DNA of 64,000 bases from Aestuariivirga litoralis (GTDB lineage: Bacteria; Pseudomonadota; Alphaproteobacteria; Rhizobiales; Aestuariivirgaceae). Shown one piece after another: positions 54,601-63,424 of this stretch. The stretch lies in the NCBI RefSeq assembly GCF_003234965.1, contig NZ_QKVK01000007.1, forward strand, positions 124,001-188,000. Direction: 5' to 3'. Within the stretch, counting starts at the first letter, position 1. Each line of letters starts with the position of its first letter. Below the pieces are notes generated by a model. It was not told where the DNA came from. It saw only the letters and a list, made by a program, of their open reading frames with translations, and did not search any database. The position numbers and the translations under genes are program-made.

Positions 54601-56821
54601 CTTCGTCACGGTCGCTGCCGTCGATGTCGGCATCCTCAACCTCACGCGCTACGACCCGCCGGCGCCCGAGAACTTCTACTATGACCAGAAACAGCTCACC
54701 GCGCAGCTGCGCGACATCTATGGCATGCTCATCGACGGCATGCAGGGCGAGCGCGGCAAGCTGCGCTCCGGCGGAGATGGCGGAGCCGCCTTCAACGCCC
54801 CGCCTCCCGCACAGAAGCCGCTGGCGCTTTATTCGGGCATCGTCAAGGTGGCGGATGACGGCACGGCTTCGGTCGACTTCGACATTCCCGCCTTCAACGG
54901 CACCATCCGTGTGATGGCGGTGGCATGGGGCAAGACCAAGGTCGGCCACGCATCGAAGGACGTGATCGCGCGTGACCCCGTCGTCGTCTCCGGAACGCTG
55001 CCGCGCTTCCTCGCCGTGGGCGACAGCTCGCAGCTGCGTTTCGACGTGGTCAATGCCGAGGGCCCGGCGGGCGACTACACGCTCGGCGTCTCGATCGATG
55101 GCCCCGTCACGGCGGAGCCCAACACCGCGATCCAGAAGCTCACGCTCGGCGCGGCCGGGGCGCGGTCGACCATCATCGTGCCGGTCAAGGGCACGGGCTA
55201 CGGCACAGCCAGCATCGTGGCCACGCTGAAGGGCCCGGGTGACATCCTGCTCGACCAGGATTTCGTGCTCGGTGTCGAGCCGGCCAATCCGCTGGTCACG
55301 CGGCGCACCACCATGCCGCTGCAGGCCAGGGGCGGCTCGCTCACCATCGGCAAGGACCTGCTGTCCGACATGGTGCCGGGCACCGGCTCGGTGGCGCTCT
55401 CCATCAGCCCGTTGCCGCAGCTCGATGCAGCGGGCCTCGTCCGCGACCTCGACAAGTATCCCTATGGCTGCTCCGAGCAGACGGTCAGCCGCGCCCTGCC
55501 GCTGCTCTATCTCAGCGACCTCGGCGTCGACCCGAAGGACCTCGATGCCGCGATCCCGGACCGCATGCAAAAGGCGGTGACGCGTCTCATCAACCGCCAG
55601 TCCTCATCCGGGTCCTTCGGCCTGTGGTCGGCCTATGGCGATGACTCGAGCCTTTGGCTCACCGCCTATGTGACCGACTTCCTGCTGCGCGCCCGCGAGA
55701 AGGGCTTCGACGTGCCGGAGGACGTGCTGGTCGGCGGCCTCGACTACATCCGCAACATGGTGGGCAACGCACCCGACATCGAGGAGGGCGGCGGCCAGGA
55801 CATGGCCTATGCGCTTTATGTGCTGGCGCGTGCCGGCCGCGCTCCGGTGGGCGACCTCAAGTACCTGGCCGACACCAAGATCAACCAGTTCGGCTCGCCG
55901 CTGGCCCGCGCGCAGGTGGCCGCCGCACTCGCCATCCTCGGCGACAAGGAGCGTTCAGACGCTGCCTTCGCCGCCGCCATCGAGGAGCTGGGCGACGAGG
56001 TCGATTCCTCCGATCGTGGCGCCTACCGTGCCGACTATGGCTCGGTGCTGCGCGATGCTTCGGCGATCCTGGCACTCGCCACCGACTCGAAGGCCAAGCC
56101 CCAGGTCATCAAGACCGCCATGGGCGCCATCGAGGTGGAGCGCGCGCGCACCACCTATGCCTCCACTCAGGACATGGCATGGATGGTGCTCGCCGCCCGT
56201 TCGGTGATCAACGAGGCCAAGTCCATCCGGCTCGACGTCAACGGCACGCGCCATGACGGCGGCTTCAACCGCGTCTACTCCGCGGCGGCGCTCGCCACCG
56301 ACGTGAAGGTGCAGAACACCGGGCCGGACATCGTCAAGGCAGTGGTCGCCGTTTCCGGCTCGCCCACGGTGCCGGAACCCGAGGCCTTCAACGGCCTCGT
56401 CATCGAGCGCAAGTATTTCACGCCCGATGGCCAGCCGGCGGATCCGGCGACGGTCAGCCAGAACACCCGCCTCGTCGCGGTGCTGAGCGTGATGAAGCCG
56501 GTGGGCGATGCGGAGAATGGCCAGTTCCTGCTGGTCGACAGGCTGCCCGCGGGCTTCGAGATCGAGAACCCGACCCTCGTTTCGTCGGGATCGACTGCCG
56601 ATCTCGCCTGGCTCTCGGACACCACCTATGCGCCCTACACCGAGTTCCGCGATGACCGTTTCGTGGCGAGCTTCACCAGCTCCACCGCCAAGCTTGCCTA
56701 CATGGTGCGCGCCGTCTCGCCCGGGTCCTACGTGCATCCCGGCGCCACGGTGGAGGACATGTACCGCCCCGAGCTCAACGCCCGCACGGCGCCCGGCACG
56801 GTGACGGTCACGGCACCCTGA
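51602..56821 (+). CDS. Bacterial alpha-2-macroglobulin (YfhM type)
   Basis: A 1739-aa periplasmic protein of the large-MG family, a protease trap that works with PBP1C in envelope defence. The signal peptide reads LPLLTALFALLLTAVFSLIA-DAPAHA. MG and bait-like domains follow, and a thioester motif CSEQ lies in YPYGCSEQTVSR at about residue 1290, within an alpha-alpha toroid region that has LWSAYGDDSSLWLTAYVTDF. The TTG at 51602 is preferred as start because GAGAGGTGGGGG precedes it and the signal peptide then begins at residue 1; ATGs at 51434 or 51449 would put a repeat element inside the protein. It overlaps pbpC by one base. Confidence 0.9.
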   Translation: MPLLTALFALLLTAVFSLIADAPAHAAAKPFPVDQFSWYLSDYDLDLAKIAKDLKRTEPEIQADLAAARTANNARLAASSLEQLLTRQPTNGALWLDLAQELSVATPVNDSDGYTLPSKLIGAALKAYTQLSSPQQEGQALNLAAQGFAKREMWRPALTAYKESLRLQEDPAIREAFEQMRVDHGFRVSDYKVDTETVPPRACFEMSEPVSRTVSDFTSYFTQEPGPVAAVTAEGNRLCVEGLKYGERYSITARQGLPAAIDDTLARDVSFDFYVRDRQPSVRFAGNAYVLPRTGQNGIPLISVNSKEAAIALYRIGDRNMIGSVLGSDFRGQISGYSAEDIANSKGQLVWEGTLETPAPQNQDITTAIPVDEAMGKLAPGLYVMTASPATRESESYDNVATQWFVVSDLGLATMSGKDGLHVSLRSIATAEPVANAKVRLIARNNEVLGEAASDAAGNVVFDPGLMKGDGGQAPALVVAQAEGGDYSFLDLQQPAFDLTDRGVTGRAPSGAVDAFVYAERGVYRRGETVHATVLLRDDKANAITSLPVTLVVERPDGVAYLTATLSDQGAGGFSRDIQIAQGAQGGTWRIRAFTDPAGESVGETSFLVEDYIPDRIAFDLVSKTPRVRDTLQMKVDGRYLFGAPGAGLDLEATVSITADATPFPEWKDYSFGLMDERPDTVQFAAADLPQTDINGHADIDIALPELPVTSQPLKADVYVRMREPGGRAVERTASLPIASPQPMLAIKANFEDGSAPEGKPAAFSVIAVDPEGKQVAVTGANWTLKRIVRDWQWFNSDGQWRWEAVTRATKLANGTLDIAGDTPTAFAQTLSWGEYRLEIDAPGITPASVDFSSGYYSFDSAKANTPDTLKVALDKTDVKTGDTVNVKIEARYAGKATVQIVGEGLLASQEVDVPEGGLTIPFTVGEGWGTGAYVLASLYKPMDVKAKRMPSRAMGLAWFGIDRAQRTLEVSLATPELMKPRTRLTVPVKLGNLAAGEEAFVTVAAVDVGILNLTRYDPPAPENFYYDQKQLTAQLRDIYGMLIDGMQGERGKLRSGGDGGAAFNAPPPAQKPLALYSGIVKVADDGTASVDFDIPAFNGTIRVMAVAWGKTKVGHASKDVIARDPVVVSGTLPRFLAVGDSSQLRFDVVNAEGPAGDYTLGVSIDGPVTAEPNTAIQKLTLGAAGARSTIIVPVKGTGYGTASIVATLKGPGDILLDQDFVLGVEPANPLVTRRTTMPLQARGGSLTIGKDLLSDMVPGTGSVALSISPLPQLDAAGLVRDLDKYPYGCSEQTVSRALPLLYLSDLGVDPKDLDAAIPDRMQKAVTRLINRQSSSGSFGLWSAYGDDSSLWLTAYVTDFLLRAREKGFDVPEDVLVGGLDYIRNMVGNAPDIEEGGGQDMAYALYVLARAGRAPVGDLKYLADTKINQFGSPLARAQVAAALAILGDKERSDAAFAAAIEELGDEVDSSDRGAYRADYGSVLRDASAILALATDSKAKPQVIKTAMGAIEVERARTTYASTQDMAWMVLAARSVINEAKSIRLDVNGTRHDGGFNRVYSAAALATDVKVQNTGPDIVKAVVAVSGSPTVPEPEAFNGLVIERKYFTPDGQPADPATVSQNTRLVAVLSVMKPVGDAENGQFLLVDRLPAGFEIENPTLVSSGSTADLAWLSDTTYAPYTEFRDDRFVASFTSSTAKLAYMVRAVSPGSYVHPGATVEDMYRPELNARTAPGTVTVTAP

Positions 56822-58920
56822 TGACGACGAAGCCCCGCAGCAGATGGCCCCTACGCCTCTATGCGGGGCTGCTTCTTGGCGTGCTCGCGGTCAACGCCGC
56901 GGGCTTCACGCTGAGCGAGACGCTGCGCCGGCTGGGACCTGTGCCTCTCGGCAAGGACATTACCTATTCCACGCTGGTCACCGACCGTGACGGCAGGCTG
57001 CTCCGCCCATTCATCACCCGCGACGGCTACTGGCGCCTGCCGGTGACTTCGAAGGACGTGGACCCGCGCTTCCTGGCGATGCTCGTCGCTTATGAGGACA
57101 AGCGCTTCTATGAGCATGGCGGTGTCGACCCGAAGGCCCTGCTGCGTGCGGCCTGGCAGGCGGCCACCCATGGCCGCGTCGTCTCCGGCGGCTCGACGCT
57201 CACCATGCAGGTCGCCCGCCTGCTCGAGCCGCGCCCCGCCCGCAGCCTCACCGACAAGTTCGCCGAGATGGTCCGCGCCGTGCAGCTGGAGCGCCACCTC
57301 TCCAAGGCCGAGATCCTCGATCTCTATCTCGTGCTCGCCCCCTATGGCGGCAACATCGAGGGCACACGGGCCGCCGCACTGGCCTATTTCGGCAAGGAGC
57401 CGAAGCGGCTGTCGACCGCCGAAAGCGCCCTGCTCGTGGCGCTCCCGCAGGCGCCCGAAACGCGCCGCCCGGACCGCTTCCCGAAATCCGCTGCCGACGC
57501 GCGAAACCGCGTCATCGGCCGCCTCAGCGCCGACGGCATCGTCAATGCCGACCAGGCCGAAGCCGCCGCGTCCGAGGAAGCTCCCAAGGGTCGCCTCGCC
57601 TTCCCCATGCTCGCAGCACATGTGGCCGAACGGCTTGCCAGGGCCGTTCCCCCGGGCACCGTGGCCCCCACCACCCTGTCGCGTGACTTGCAGGCTGCCC
57701 TCGAGACGCTGGCGCGCGACCGGGCGCTGGCCATCGGCTCCGGTGTCGCCGCCGCCATTCTCGTGGCCGACAACCGCACCGGGGAGGTGCGCGCCCATGT
57801 CGGCGGCACCGGCTTCTTCGACACGCTGCGCGCCGGGCAGATGGACCTCGCGCAGGCGCTGCGCTCGCCGGGCTCCACCTTGAAGCCCTTCATCTACGGC
57901 CTCGCCTTCGAGGACGGCCTCGTTCACCCCGAAACCCTGATCGATGACCGCGCCGTGCGCTATGGCGCCTATGCGCCGGAGAATTTCGACGACTCGTTCC
58001 ACGGTACCGTCTCCGTGCGAACCGCACTGCAGCAGTCGCTCAACGTGCCGGCGCTGCAGATCCTCAATGCCATCGGCGCCGACCGCCTCATGGCGCGCCT
58101 CACCAATGCGGGCGTGAAGCTCGTGCTGCCGCAGAATGCCGGGCCGGGCCTCGCCGTGGGCCTCGGCGGCGCGGGCGTGCGCCTCACCGACCTCGCCACG
58201 CTCTATGTGGCGCTGGCCCGCGGCGGCGAACCGATCCAGCTCAGCTGGCAATTGTCGGAGGAGCGCGGCGCCAAGCCGCTGCGCCGCCTCTTCGAGCCCA
58301 CGGCAGCCTGGATGATCGGCGACGTGCTGAAGGGTGCTCCCACGCCGCAGAACGCAGTCGGCGGCCAGATCGCCTTCAAGACCGGCACGTCCTATGGCTA
58401 CCGCGATGCCTGGGCCGTGGGCTATGACGGCGCCAATACCATCGCCGTCTGGGTGGGCCGTCCGGATGGCGCGGCGGTGCCCGGCGTGGTCGGCCGCCTG
58501 GCGGCCGCCCCCATCCTGTTCGAGGCCTTCCAGCGCATCGGCGCGGCCCGCGTGGCGCTGGGCCCGGCCCCTCCCGGCACGGTCATCGCGCGCACGGCGG
58601 AACTCCCCGCCAACCTCCAGCGCTTCCGCCCCAATGCCCTGCCGGAGGTCGCCACCTCGGTTGAAGGCGCAGCGCCGCCCGCCATCGCCTTCCCGCCCGA
58701 TGGCGCGCGCATCGACCTCGACGGCGAGGCCGCCCCGGCGCTGAGCCTCAAGGTCTATGGCGGAACGCCGCCCTTCACCTGGCTTGCCGATGGCATTCCC
58801 ATTGCCGAGCGCGAATTCCGCCGCGACGCCTTCTGGGACCAGCCTTCGCATGGCTTTGCCCGCTTGTCGGTGATCGATGCGAAGGGCAAAACAGCATCGG
58901 CGCGCATCCGCGTCGAATGA
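56821..58920 (+). CDS. pbpC: PbpC (PBP1C), bifunctional penicillin-binding protein
   Basis: A 699-aa class A PBP. After an N-terminal anchor (LYAGLLLGVLAVNAAGFTL) comes a transglycosylase domain with AYEDKRFYEHGGVDPKALLR and GGSTLTMQVARLL, then a transpeptidase domain with SPGSTLKPF (SxxK), SLN and KTGTSYGYRDAW (KTG), and a C-terminal PBP1C-specific domain (about 620-699). In many Gram-negatives pbpC is coupled with the alpha-2-macroglobulin gene, as here (TGATG overlap). Confidence 0.95.
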   Translation: MTTKPRSRWPLRLYAGLLLGVLAVNAAGFTLSETLRRLGPVPLGKDITYSTLVTDRDGRLLRPFITRDGYWRLPVTSKDVDPRFLAMLVAYEDKRFYEHGGVDPKALLRAAWQAATHGRVVSGGSTLTMQVARLLEPRPARSLTDKFAEMVRAVQLERHLSKAEILDLYLVLAPYGGNIEGTRAAALAYFGKEPKRLSTAESALLVALPQAPETRRPDRFPKSAADARNRVIGRLSADGIVNADQAEAAASEEAPKGRLAFPMLAAHVAERLARAVPPGTVAPTTLSRDLQAALETLARDRALAIGSGVAAAILVADNRTGEVRAHVGGTGFFDTLRAGQMDLAQALRSPGSTLKPFIYGLAFEDGLVHPETLIDDRAVRYGAYAPENFDDSFHGTVSVRTALQQSLNVPALQILNAIGADRLMARLTNAGVKLVLPQNAGPGLAVGLGGAGVRLTDLATLYVALARGGEPIQLSWQLSEERGAKPLRRLFEPTAAWMIGDVLKGAPTPQNAVGGQIAFKTGTSYGYRDAWAVGYDGANTIAVWVGRPDGAAVPGVVGRLAAAPILFEAFQRIGAARVALGPAPPGTVIARTAELPANLQRFRPNALPEVATSVEGAAPPAIAFPPDGARIDLDGEAAPALSLKVYGGTPPFTWLADGIPIAEREFRRDAFWDQPSHGFARLSVIDAKGKTASARIRVE

Positions 58921-58936
58921 GTCTCAGGATTTTGCA

Positions 58937-60139
58937 ATGCCCGATAGCAACTGGACTGCCCGCCCCTGGCACCGTGACTGGCTGAAGGACCGGGCCAATG
59001 CCCTGTTCGACCTGTTCCAGCATAACGCGGTGAACCCCAAAGGCGGCTTCCATGATCTCGATGCGGCCGGCCGCCCCTTCGGCACCATCCGCCACATCCA
59101 CCAGACGGCCCGCATGGTGCATTGCTACGCCATCGCGGTGAAGCTTGGCCGGCCGGGGGCGGCGACGATCGTCGACCATGGCATGCGCTATCTCTGGGAG
59201 GGCCACCGCGACACGCGCTATGGCGGCTATTGCTGGTCGCTCGACGACGAGGGCTTCAAGGACGATTCGAAACAGGCCTATGGCCATGCCTTCGTGCTGC
59301 TGGCGGCGGCCGATGCGGCGATGATCGGCCATCCACTGGCGAAGAAGCTGCTGGCCGACGTGACGGACGTCATCAACATCCGGTTCTGGGACGCGAACTA
59401 TGGCGCGGTGTCGGAGGAGTACGCCCGCAACTGGGCGAAGATCTCGGACTATCGCGGCCAGAACTCCAACATGCACCTGACCGAAGCCCTGATGGCCGCC
59501 TTCGAGGCGACGCATGACGCGGCCTATCTCGACATGGCGAAGAGCATCGCCCGCCTCATCATCGGCCGCCACGCCAAGGACCTCGGCTATGTCGTGGCCG
59601 AGCACTTCGACGAGCAATGGAAGATCGACCGGACCTACAAGGGCTCCGACATGTTCCGCCCCGCCGGCACCACGCCGGGCCACTGGCTGGAGTGGTCAAG
59701 GCTCATGGCGCAGCTCTGGGTGCTCGACGGCCGCAAGGAAGGCTGGATGATCGAGGCGGCGGAGAAGCTGTTCCGCAGTGCCGTCAGCCATGGCTGGGAC
59801 AAGACGCAGGGCGGCTTCTACTACACGCTCGACTTTTCCAACCAGCCCGCCCTCACCCACAAGATCTGGTGGCCCGCCACCGAGGCCATCGGCGCTGCCG
59901 CCTTCCTCAACGCCCTGAAGCCCGACCGCTTCTACGAGGACTGGTACCGCAAGGTGTGGGACTTCTCGGCCCTCCATTTCATCGACCCCGCGACCGGCGG
60001 CTGGTTCCCCGAACTGGGCGAGGACCTGAAGCCCGTGGACCGCTTCTTCACCGGCAAGCCCGACATCTACCACGCGCTCCAGGCCTGCCTGATCCCGCTG
60101 TTCCCGGCCACCGGCAGCCTGATGAAGGCAGTGGGGTGA
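58937..60139 (+). CDS. AGE-family sugar isomerase/epimerase (YihS/mannose isomerase-like)
   Basis: A 400-aa (alpha/alpha)6-barrel protein of the N-acylglucosamine 2-epimerase family. Conserved parts are HIHQTARMVHCYAIA, YGHAFVLLAAADAAM, TPGHWLEWSRLMAQL and KIWWPATEAIGAA, and near the end GKPDIYHALQACLIPL; the histidines in GHWLEW and DIYHAL match the catalytic pair of YihS-type aldose-ketose isomerases. Substrate is probably a free hexose such as mannose, but it is not certain. It follows pbpC by 16 bp on the same strand, though no functional link is known. Confidence 0.87.
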   Translation: MPDSNWTARPWHRDWLKDRANALFDLFQHNAVNPKGGFHDLDAAGRPFGTIRHIHQTARMVHCYAIAVKLGRPGAATIVDHGMRYLWEGHRDTRYGGYCWSLDDEGFKDDSKQAYGHAFVLLAAADAAMIGHPLAKKLLADVTDVINIRFWDANYGAVSEEYARNWAKISDYRGQNSNMHLTEALMAAFEATHDAAYLDMAKSIARLIIGRHAKDLGYVVAEHFDEQWKIDRTYKGSDMFRPAGTTPGHWLEWSRLMAQLWVLDGRKEGWMIEAAEKLFRSAVSHGWDKTQGGFYYTLDFSNQPALTHKIWWPATEAIGAAAFLNALKPDRFYEDWYRKVWDFSALHFIDPATGGWFPELGEDLKPVDRFFTGKPDIYHALQACLIPLFPATGSLMKAVG

Positions 60140-60140
60140 A

Positions 60141-60710
60141 CTAGCCCCGCAGCGCCTCGCCTAAGAGCCGCGCCAGCCGCTCGCCCATCGGCACCTGCGC
60201 CGCAGCACAAAGGCCCGCGGCGGACATTTTCCGCGCCGTCTTGGCCAGGATGTCGCGCACCTTCTCGTCATCGTGCCTGGCGATGAAGGGCTCGGCCTCG
60301 TAGCGCAGGAAGACCAGGCAGATCACGTCCTCCAGGGTCTGCGCATCGGCATCCTGCTTCAGCCGCTCCTTCTTCAGCAGCGCGGCGGTGCGGGCGATCT
60401 CGTCGTCCGAGTAGCCGCATTGCGCCATGATCTCGCCGGCACGCCGCGCGTGCAGCTTCTGCAGGTCCTTGCGCCAGGTGAGATAGGCGATGCGGCCCTC
60501 CGGATAGGACGCGCGCGGAATGGTCCAGCGCTCGATGTGCTGGGCGCGCGCCGCGATCTTCAAGGCCTCCGGCGCATCGGGGCGGAACGCCGCGAGCGCC
60601 TCGCTCATCCGCCGCCCGTAGGGTTCTGCCTGTCCGGCCGGGTCCCGTGCATTGGCGGCATCGATCAGGGCAAGGGCCCGGGTGAGTCGGTCTGGCGCGG
60701 GGTCTGACAT
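60141..60710 (-). CDS. DUF4202 family protein
   Basis: A 189-aa soluble protein matching the DUF4202 family: ALALIDAANARDP at the N-terminus, RMSEALAAF, AARAQHIERWTIPRASYPEG and RIAYLTWRKDLQKLHARRA. The histidine and acidic residues in this helical protein (QHIERW, HARRAGEI, EDVICLVFLRYE) are reminiscent of HD-type metal sites, but the function is unknown. It is convergent with the isomerase gene (one-base gap) and divergent from bchI. Confidence 0.85.
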   Translation of the reverse strand: MSDPAPDRLTRALALIDAANARDPAGQAEPYGRRMSEALAAFRPDAPEALKIAARAQHIERWTIPRASYPEGRIAYLTWRKDLQKLHARRAGEIMAQCGYSDDEIARTAALLKKERLKQDADAQTLEDVICLVFLRYEAEPFIARHDDEKVRDILAKTARKMSAAGLCAAAQVPMGERLARLLGEALRG

Positions 60711-60762
60711 GGATCAAAACTGCCCGGGCCGGGCTGACAGCGCAACCGCCGCATTTGCCATG

Positions 60763-60780
60763 TGTCAGTTTCATGTTACA
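60763..60780 (+). promoter_or_regulatory. PpsR/CrtJ-type operator upstream of bchI
   Basis: TGT-N12-ACA (TGTCAGTTTCATGTTACA), the consensus form of sites bound by the photosynthesis-gene repressor PpsR/CrtJ. It ends nine bases before the bchI start codon. A second symmetric stretch TGTCATCATGACA (60783-60795) covers the start codon itself. Confidence 0.7.
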
Positions 60781-60789
60781 CCTGTCATC

Positions 60790-61803
60790 ATGACACTTCG
60801 CTATCCCTTCTCCGCCATCGCGGGCCAGGACGAGTTGCTGCAGGCCCTGCTCCTCACCGCCGTCGACCCGCTGATCGGGGGGCTTCTCGCCTTCGGCGAC
60901 CGCGGCACGGGAAAATCCACCGCGGTGCGGGCCCTCGCGGCCTTGCTGCCCGAGATCCGCGCCACCTCCTGCGCCTATCACTGCGATCCGGACAGCCCTT
61001 CGGCCCAGTGCGACGCCTGCCGCAAATCGGCCACCCACAAGCTCCGCAAGCTGCCGATCCCGGTGGTCGACCTGCCGCTCGGCGCCACCGAGGACCGGGT
61101 GCTGGGCGCCCTCAACCTCGAGCGCGCGCTGTCGCATGGCGAGAAGAGCTTCGAGCCGGGCCTGCTCGCCCAGGCCAACCGTGGCTATCTCTATGTCGAC
61201 GAGGTCAACCTGCTGGAGGACCACATCGTCGACCTGCTCCTCGACGTTGCCGCCTCGGGCGAGAACGTGGTGGAGCGTGATGGCCTTTCGGTGCGCCATC
61301 CGGCGCGCATCGTGCTCGTCGGCAGCGGCAACCCGGAAGAGGGCGAACTCCGCCCGCAGCTCCTGGACCGGTTCGGCCTCTCGGTCGAGGTCCGCACGCC
61401 CACCGAGGTCAAGACCTGGGTCGAGATCGTCAAGCGCCGCGATGCCTTCGAGCGCGACCCGGAAGGCTTCAGCGCGCAGTGGGCGAAGCAGGAAGACCAG
61501 ACGCGCCGCCGCATCGTCAAGGCACGGAAGGCCCTGAACGACGTCGAGGTGCCGGACAGCGTGCTCGAACGCGCCGCGGCGCTGTGCATCAACCTCAAGA
61601 CCGACGGGCTGCGCGGCCAGCTCACGCTGATGCGCGCCGCCCGCGCCCTCGCTGCCTATGAAGGTGCGAAACGCGTCACCGACGATCACCTGAAGCGCAT
61701 GGCCGCAGCCTCGCTCCGCCACCGCCTGCGGCGCAATCCGCTGGACGAGACCGGCTCCACCACCCGCATCACCCGCGCGGTGGCCGAGGTCCTGGGCGCG
61801 TGA
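60790..61803 (+). CDS. bchI: BchI, magnesium chelatase ATPase subunit I
   Basis: AAA+ ATPase subunit of the chelatase that inserts Mg2+ into protoporphyrin IX, the first committed step to bacteriochlorophyll. The 337-aa protein has YPFSAIAGQDELLQALLLTA, Walker A GDRGTGKST, the LPLGATEDRVLGALNLERAL stretch, Walker B YLYVDEVNLLEDHIVD and the sensor-1 segment VLVGSGNPEEGELRPQLLDR. It heads a bchI-bchD-bchO run and overlaps bchD by four bases (GTGA). A PpsR-type box precedes it. Confidence 0.96.
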   Translation: MTLRYPFSAIAGQDELLQALLLTAVDPLIGGLLAFGDRGTGKSTAVRALAALLPEIRATSCAYHCDPDSPSAQCDACRKSATHKLRKLPIPVVDLPLGATEDRVLGALNLERALSHGEKSFEPGLLAQANRGYLYVDEVNLLEDHIVDLLLDVAASGENVVERDGLSVRHPARIVLVGSGNPEEGELRPQLLDRFGLSVEVRTPTEVKTWVEIVKRRDAFERDPEGFSAQWAKQEDQTRRRIVKARKALNDVEVPDSVLERAAALCINLKTDGLRGQLTLMRAARALAAYEGAKRVTDDHLKRMAAASLRHRLRRNPLDETGSTTRITRAVAEVLGA

Positions 61804-63422
61804 GCGAGGCCGCCCTCGCCTGTGCCCTGCTGGCCCTTGACCCCACCGGGCTCAAGGGCGCCGTGCTGAAGGGTGATGCTGCCGCCTTCCTCTCCGCCCT
61901 GAAACAGCTTTCGGGGCGGACCTGCCACCGCGTGCCGCCGCATATCGGCATCGACCGCCTCGCCGGCGCGATCGACGTCGCCGCCACTCTGAAGTCCGGC
62001 GCTCCCGTCCACGACCACGGCCTGCTCGCCGAAGCGAGGGGCCTGCTGCTCCTCACCTCCGCCGAGCGGCTGCCGCTCGACAGGGCGGCGCTGATCGCTG
62101 CCGCCATGGACCATGGCGCGCCCTTCACCGTCATCGCCCATGACGAAGGCATCGACGACGAGCATGCACCGATGATCCTCATCGAGCGCGTCGCCTTCCT
62201 GCTCGACGTCAGCACCTATGAACCCCTCGACATCGACATCGGCGCGGCGCGGGCGCTCCTCCCCTCCGTCGTCATTCCGGACCGCATCACCGAAGGCCTG
62301 TGCCAGACGGCGCTCGCGCTGGGCCTGTCGTCGATCCGCCCCGCCGTCATGGCGCTGCGCGCCGCCCGCGCCGCCGCCGCGCTCGATGGCCGCCTGGCAG
62401 TCGATGACGATGACGCGGGCCTCGCCGCCCGCCTCGTCCTCGCGCCGCGTGCGGTCACCTATCCCGCCGTTGAGGACGAACCCGAACAGCCCGCCCCGCA
62501 GGATCAGCCCGACCCGGGCGATACCGAGGATGGCGCCCCGACGCCGCAGGACCTCGCCGACCGCCTGCTCGATGCGGTGAAGGCGTCGCTGCCGGAAGGC
62601 CTGCTCGCCGCGCTCGAAAGGAACCTTCGCCAGCCCGCATCCAGATCCGGCGCGGGGGCCGTTTCGCAGAAGGCGGGCCTCAGGCGCGGCCGCCCCGCCG
62701 GCACGCGCCAGGGCGAGCCGAAGAACGGGGCGCGCCTCAGCCTCATCGACACGCTGCGCGCCGCAGCCCCGTGGCAGCCGCTCCGCCGCCGCTCGAACCC
62801 TGTCCGCAAAGGACTCCAGGTCGAGAAGCCGGACTTCCGCATCCGCCGCTTCAAGGAGAAGCGCGAGACCACCGCGATCTTCGCGGTGGATGCCTCGGGC
62901 TCTGCCGCACTGCACCGCATGGCGGAGGCCAAGGGTGCGGTCGAGCTGCTGCTGGCGGATTGCTACGTGCGGCGCGACCGCACGGCCCTGATCGCCTTCC
63001 GTGGCAAGCAGGCGGAACTCCTCCTGCCGCCCACCCGCTCGCTGCAGCGTGCCAAGAAGTCGCTGGCCGACCTTCCCGGCGGCGGCGGCACGCCGCTGGC
63101 AGCCGGAATCGAACAGTCGATGCTGGTGGCCGATCAGGTGCGCCGCGCCGGCGGCGTGCCGCTCATTGTCTTCCTCACCGACGGCAAGGCCAACATCGCG
63201 CGGGATGGAACCGCTGACCGCGCGGCGGCATTGCGCGATGCCGAGGCCGCGGCCAGGGCGCTCCGCATCGCCGGGGTGAGGACACTGATGATCGATCTTT
63301 CCGACACGCGCACGGGCCCCGCCCGCAGGCTGGCCGAGGCGATGGGGGCCGACTACCTGCCGCTTCCGCATGCCGATGCCACGAAGATCTCGGCGCGCGT
63401 CAACGCCGCCATGCAGGCCTGA
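61800..63422 (+). CDS. bchD: BchD, magnesium chelatase subunit D
   Basis: A 540-aa subunit of magnesium chelatase. The N-terminal part is a degenerate AAA+ domain without a Walker A motif, then an acid/proline-rich linker (EDEPEQPAPQDQPDPGDTED, about 222-241), and a C-terminal von Willebrand A domain with the MIDAS motif DASGSAA. The start is a GTG at 61800 overlapping the bchI stop, giving MSEAALACALLALDPTGLKG. It forms the hexameric platform with BchI. Confidence 0.95.
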   Translation: MSEAALACALLALDPTGLKGAVLKGDAAAFLSALKQLSGRTCHRVPPHIGIDRLAGAIDVAATLKSGAPVHDHGLLAEARGLLLLTSAERLPLDRAALIAAAMDHGAPFTVIAHDEGIDDEHAPMILIERVAFLLDVSTYEPLDIDIGAARALLPSVVIPDRITEGLCQTALALGLSSIRPAVMALRAARAAAALDGRLAVDDDDAGLAARLVLAPRAVTYPAVEDEPEQPAPQDQPDPGDTEDGAPTPQDLADRLLDAVKASLPEGLLAALERNLRQPASRSGAGAVSQKAGLRRGRPAGTRQGEPKNGARLSLIDTLRAAAPWQPLRRRSNPVRKGLQVEKPDFRIRRFKEKRETTAIFAVDASGSAALHRMAEAKGAVELLLADCYVRRDRTALIAFRGKQAELLLPPTRSLQRAKKSLADLPGGGGTPLAAGIEQSMLVADQVRRAGGVPLIVFLTDGKANIARDGTADRAAALRDAEAAARALRIAGVRTLMIDLSDTRTGPARRLAEAMGADYLPLPHADATKISARVNAAMQA

Positions 63423-63424
63423 GC

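Noticed and set aside
51512-55570. Very long open frame on the minus strand opposite the alpha-2-macroglobulin gene
   Set aside because: Arg/His/Gly/Asp-rich translation without any fold or motif; a by-product of GC-rich codons in the real gene, which has clear family motifs on the plus strand.
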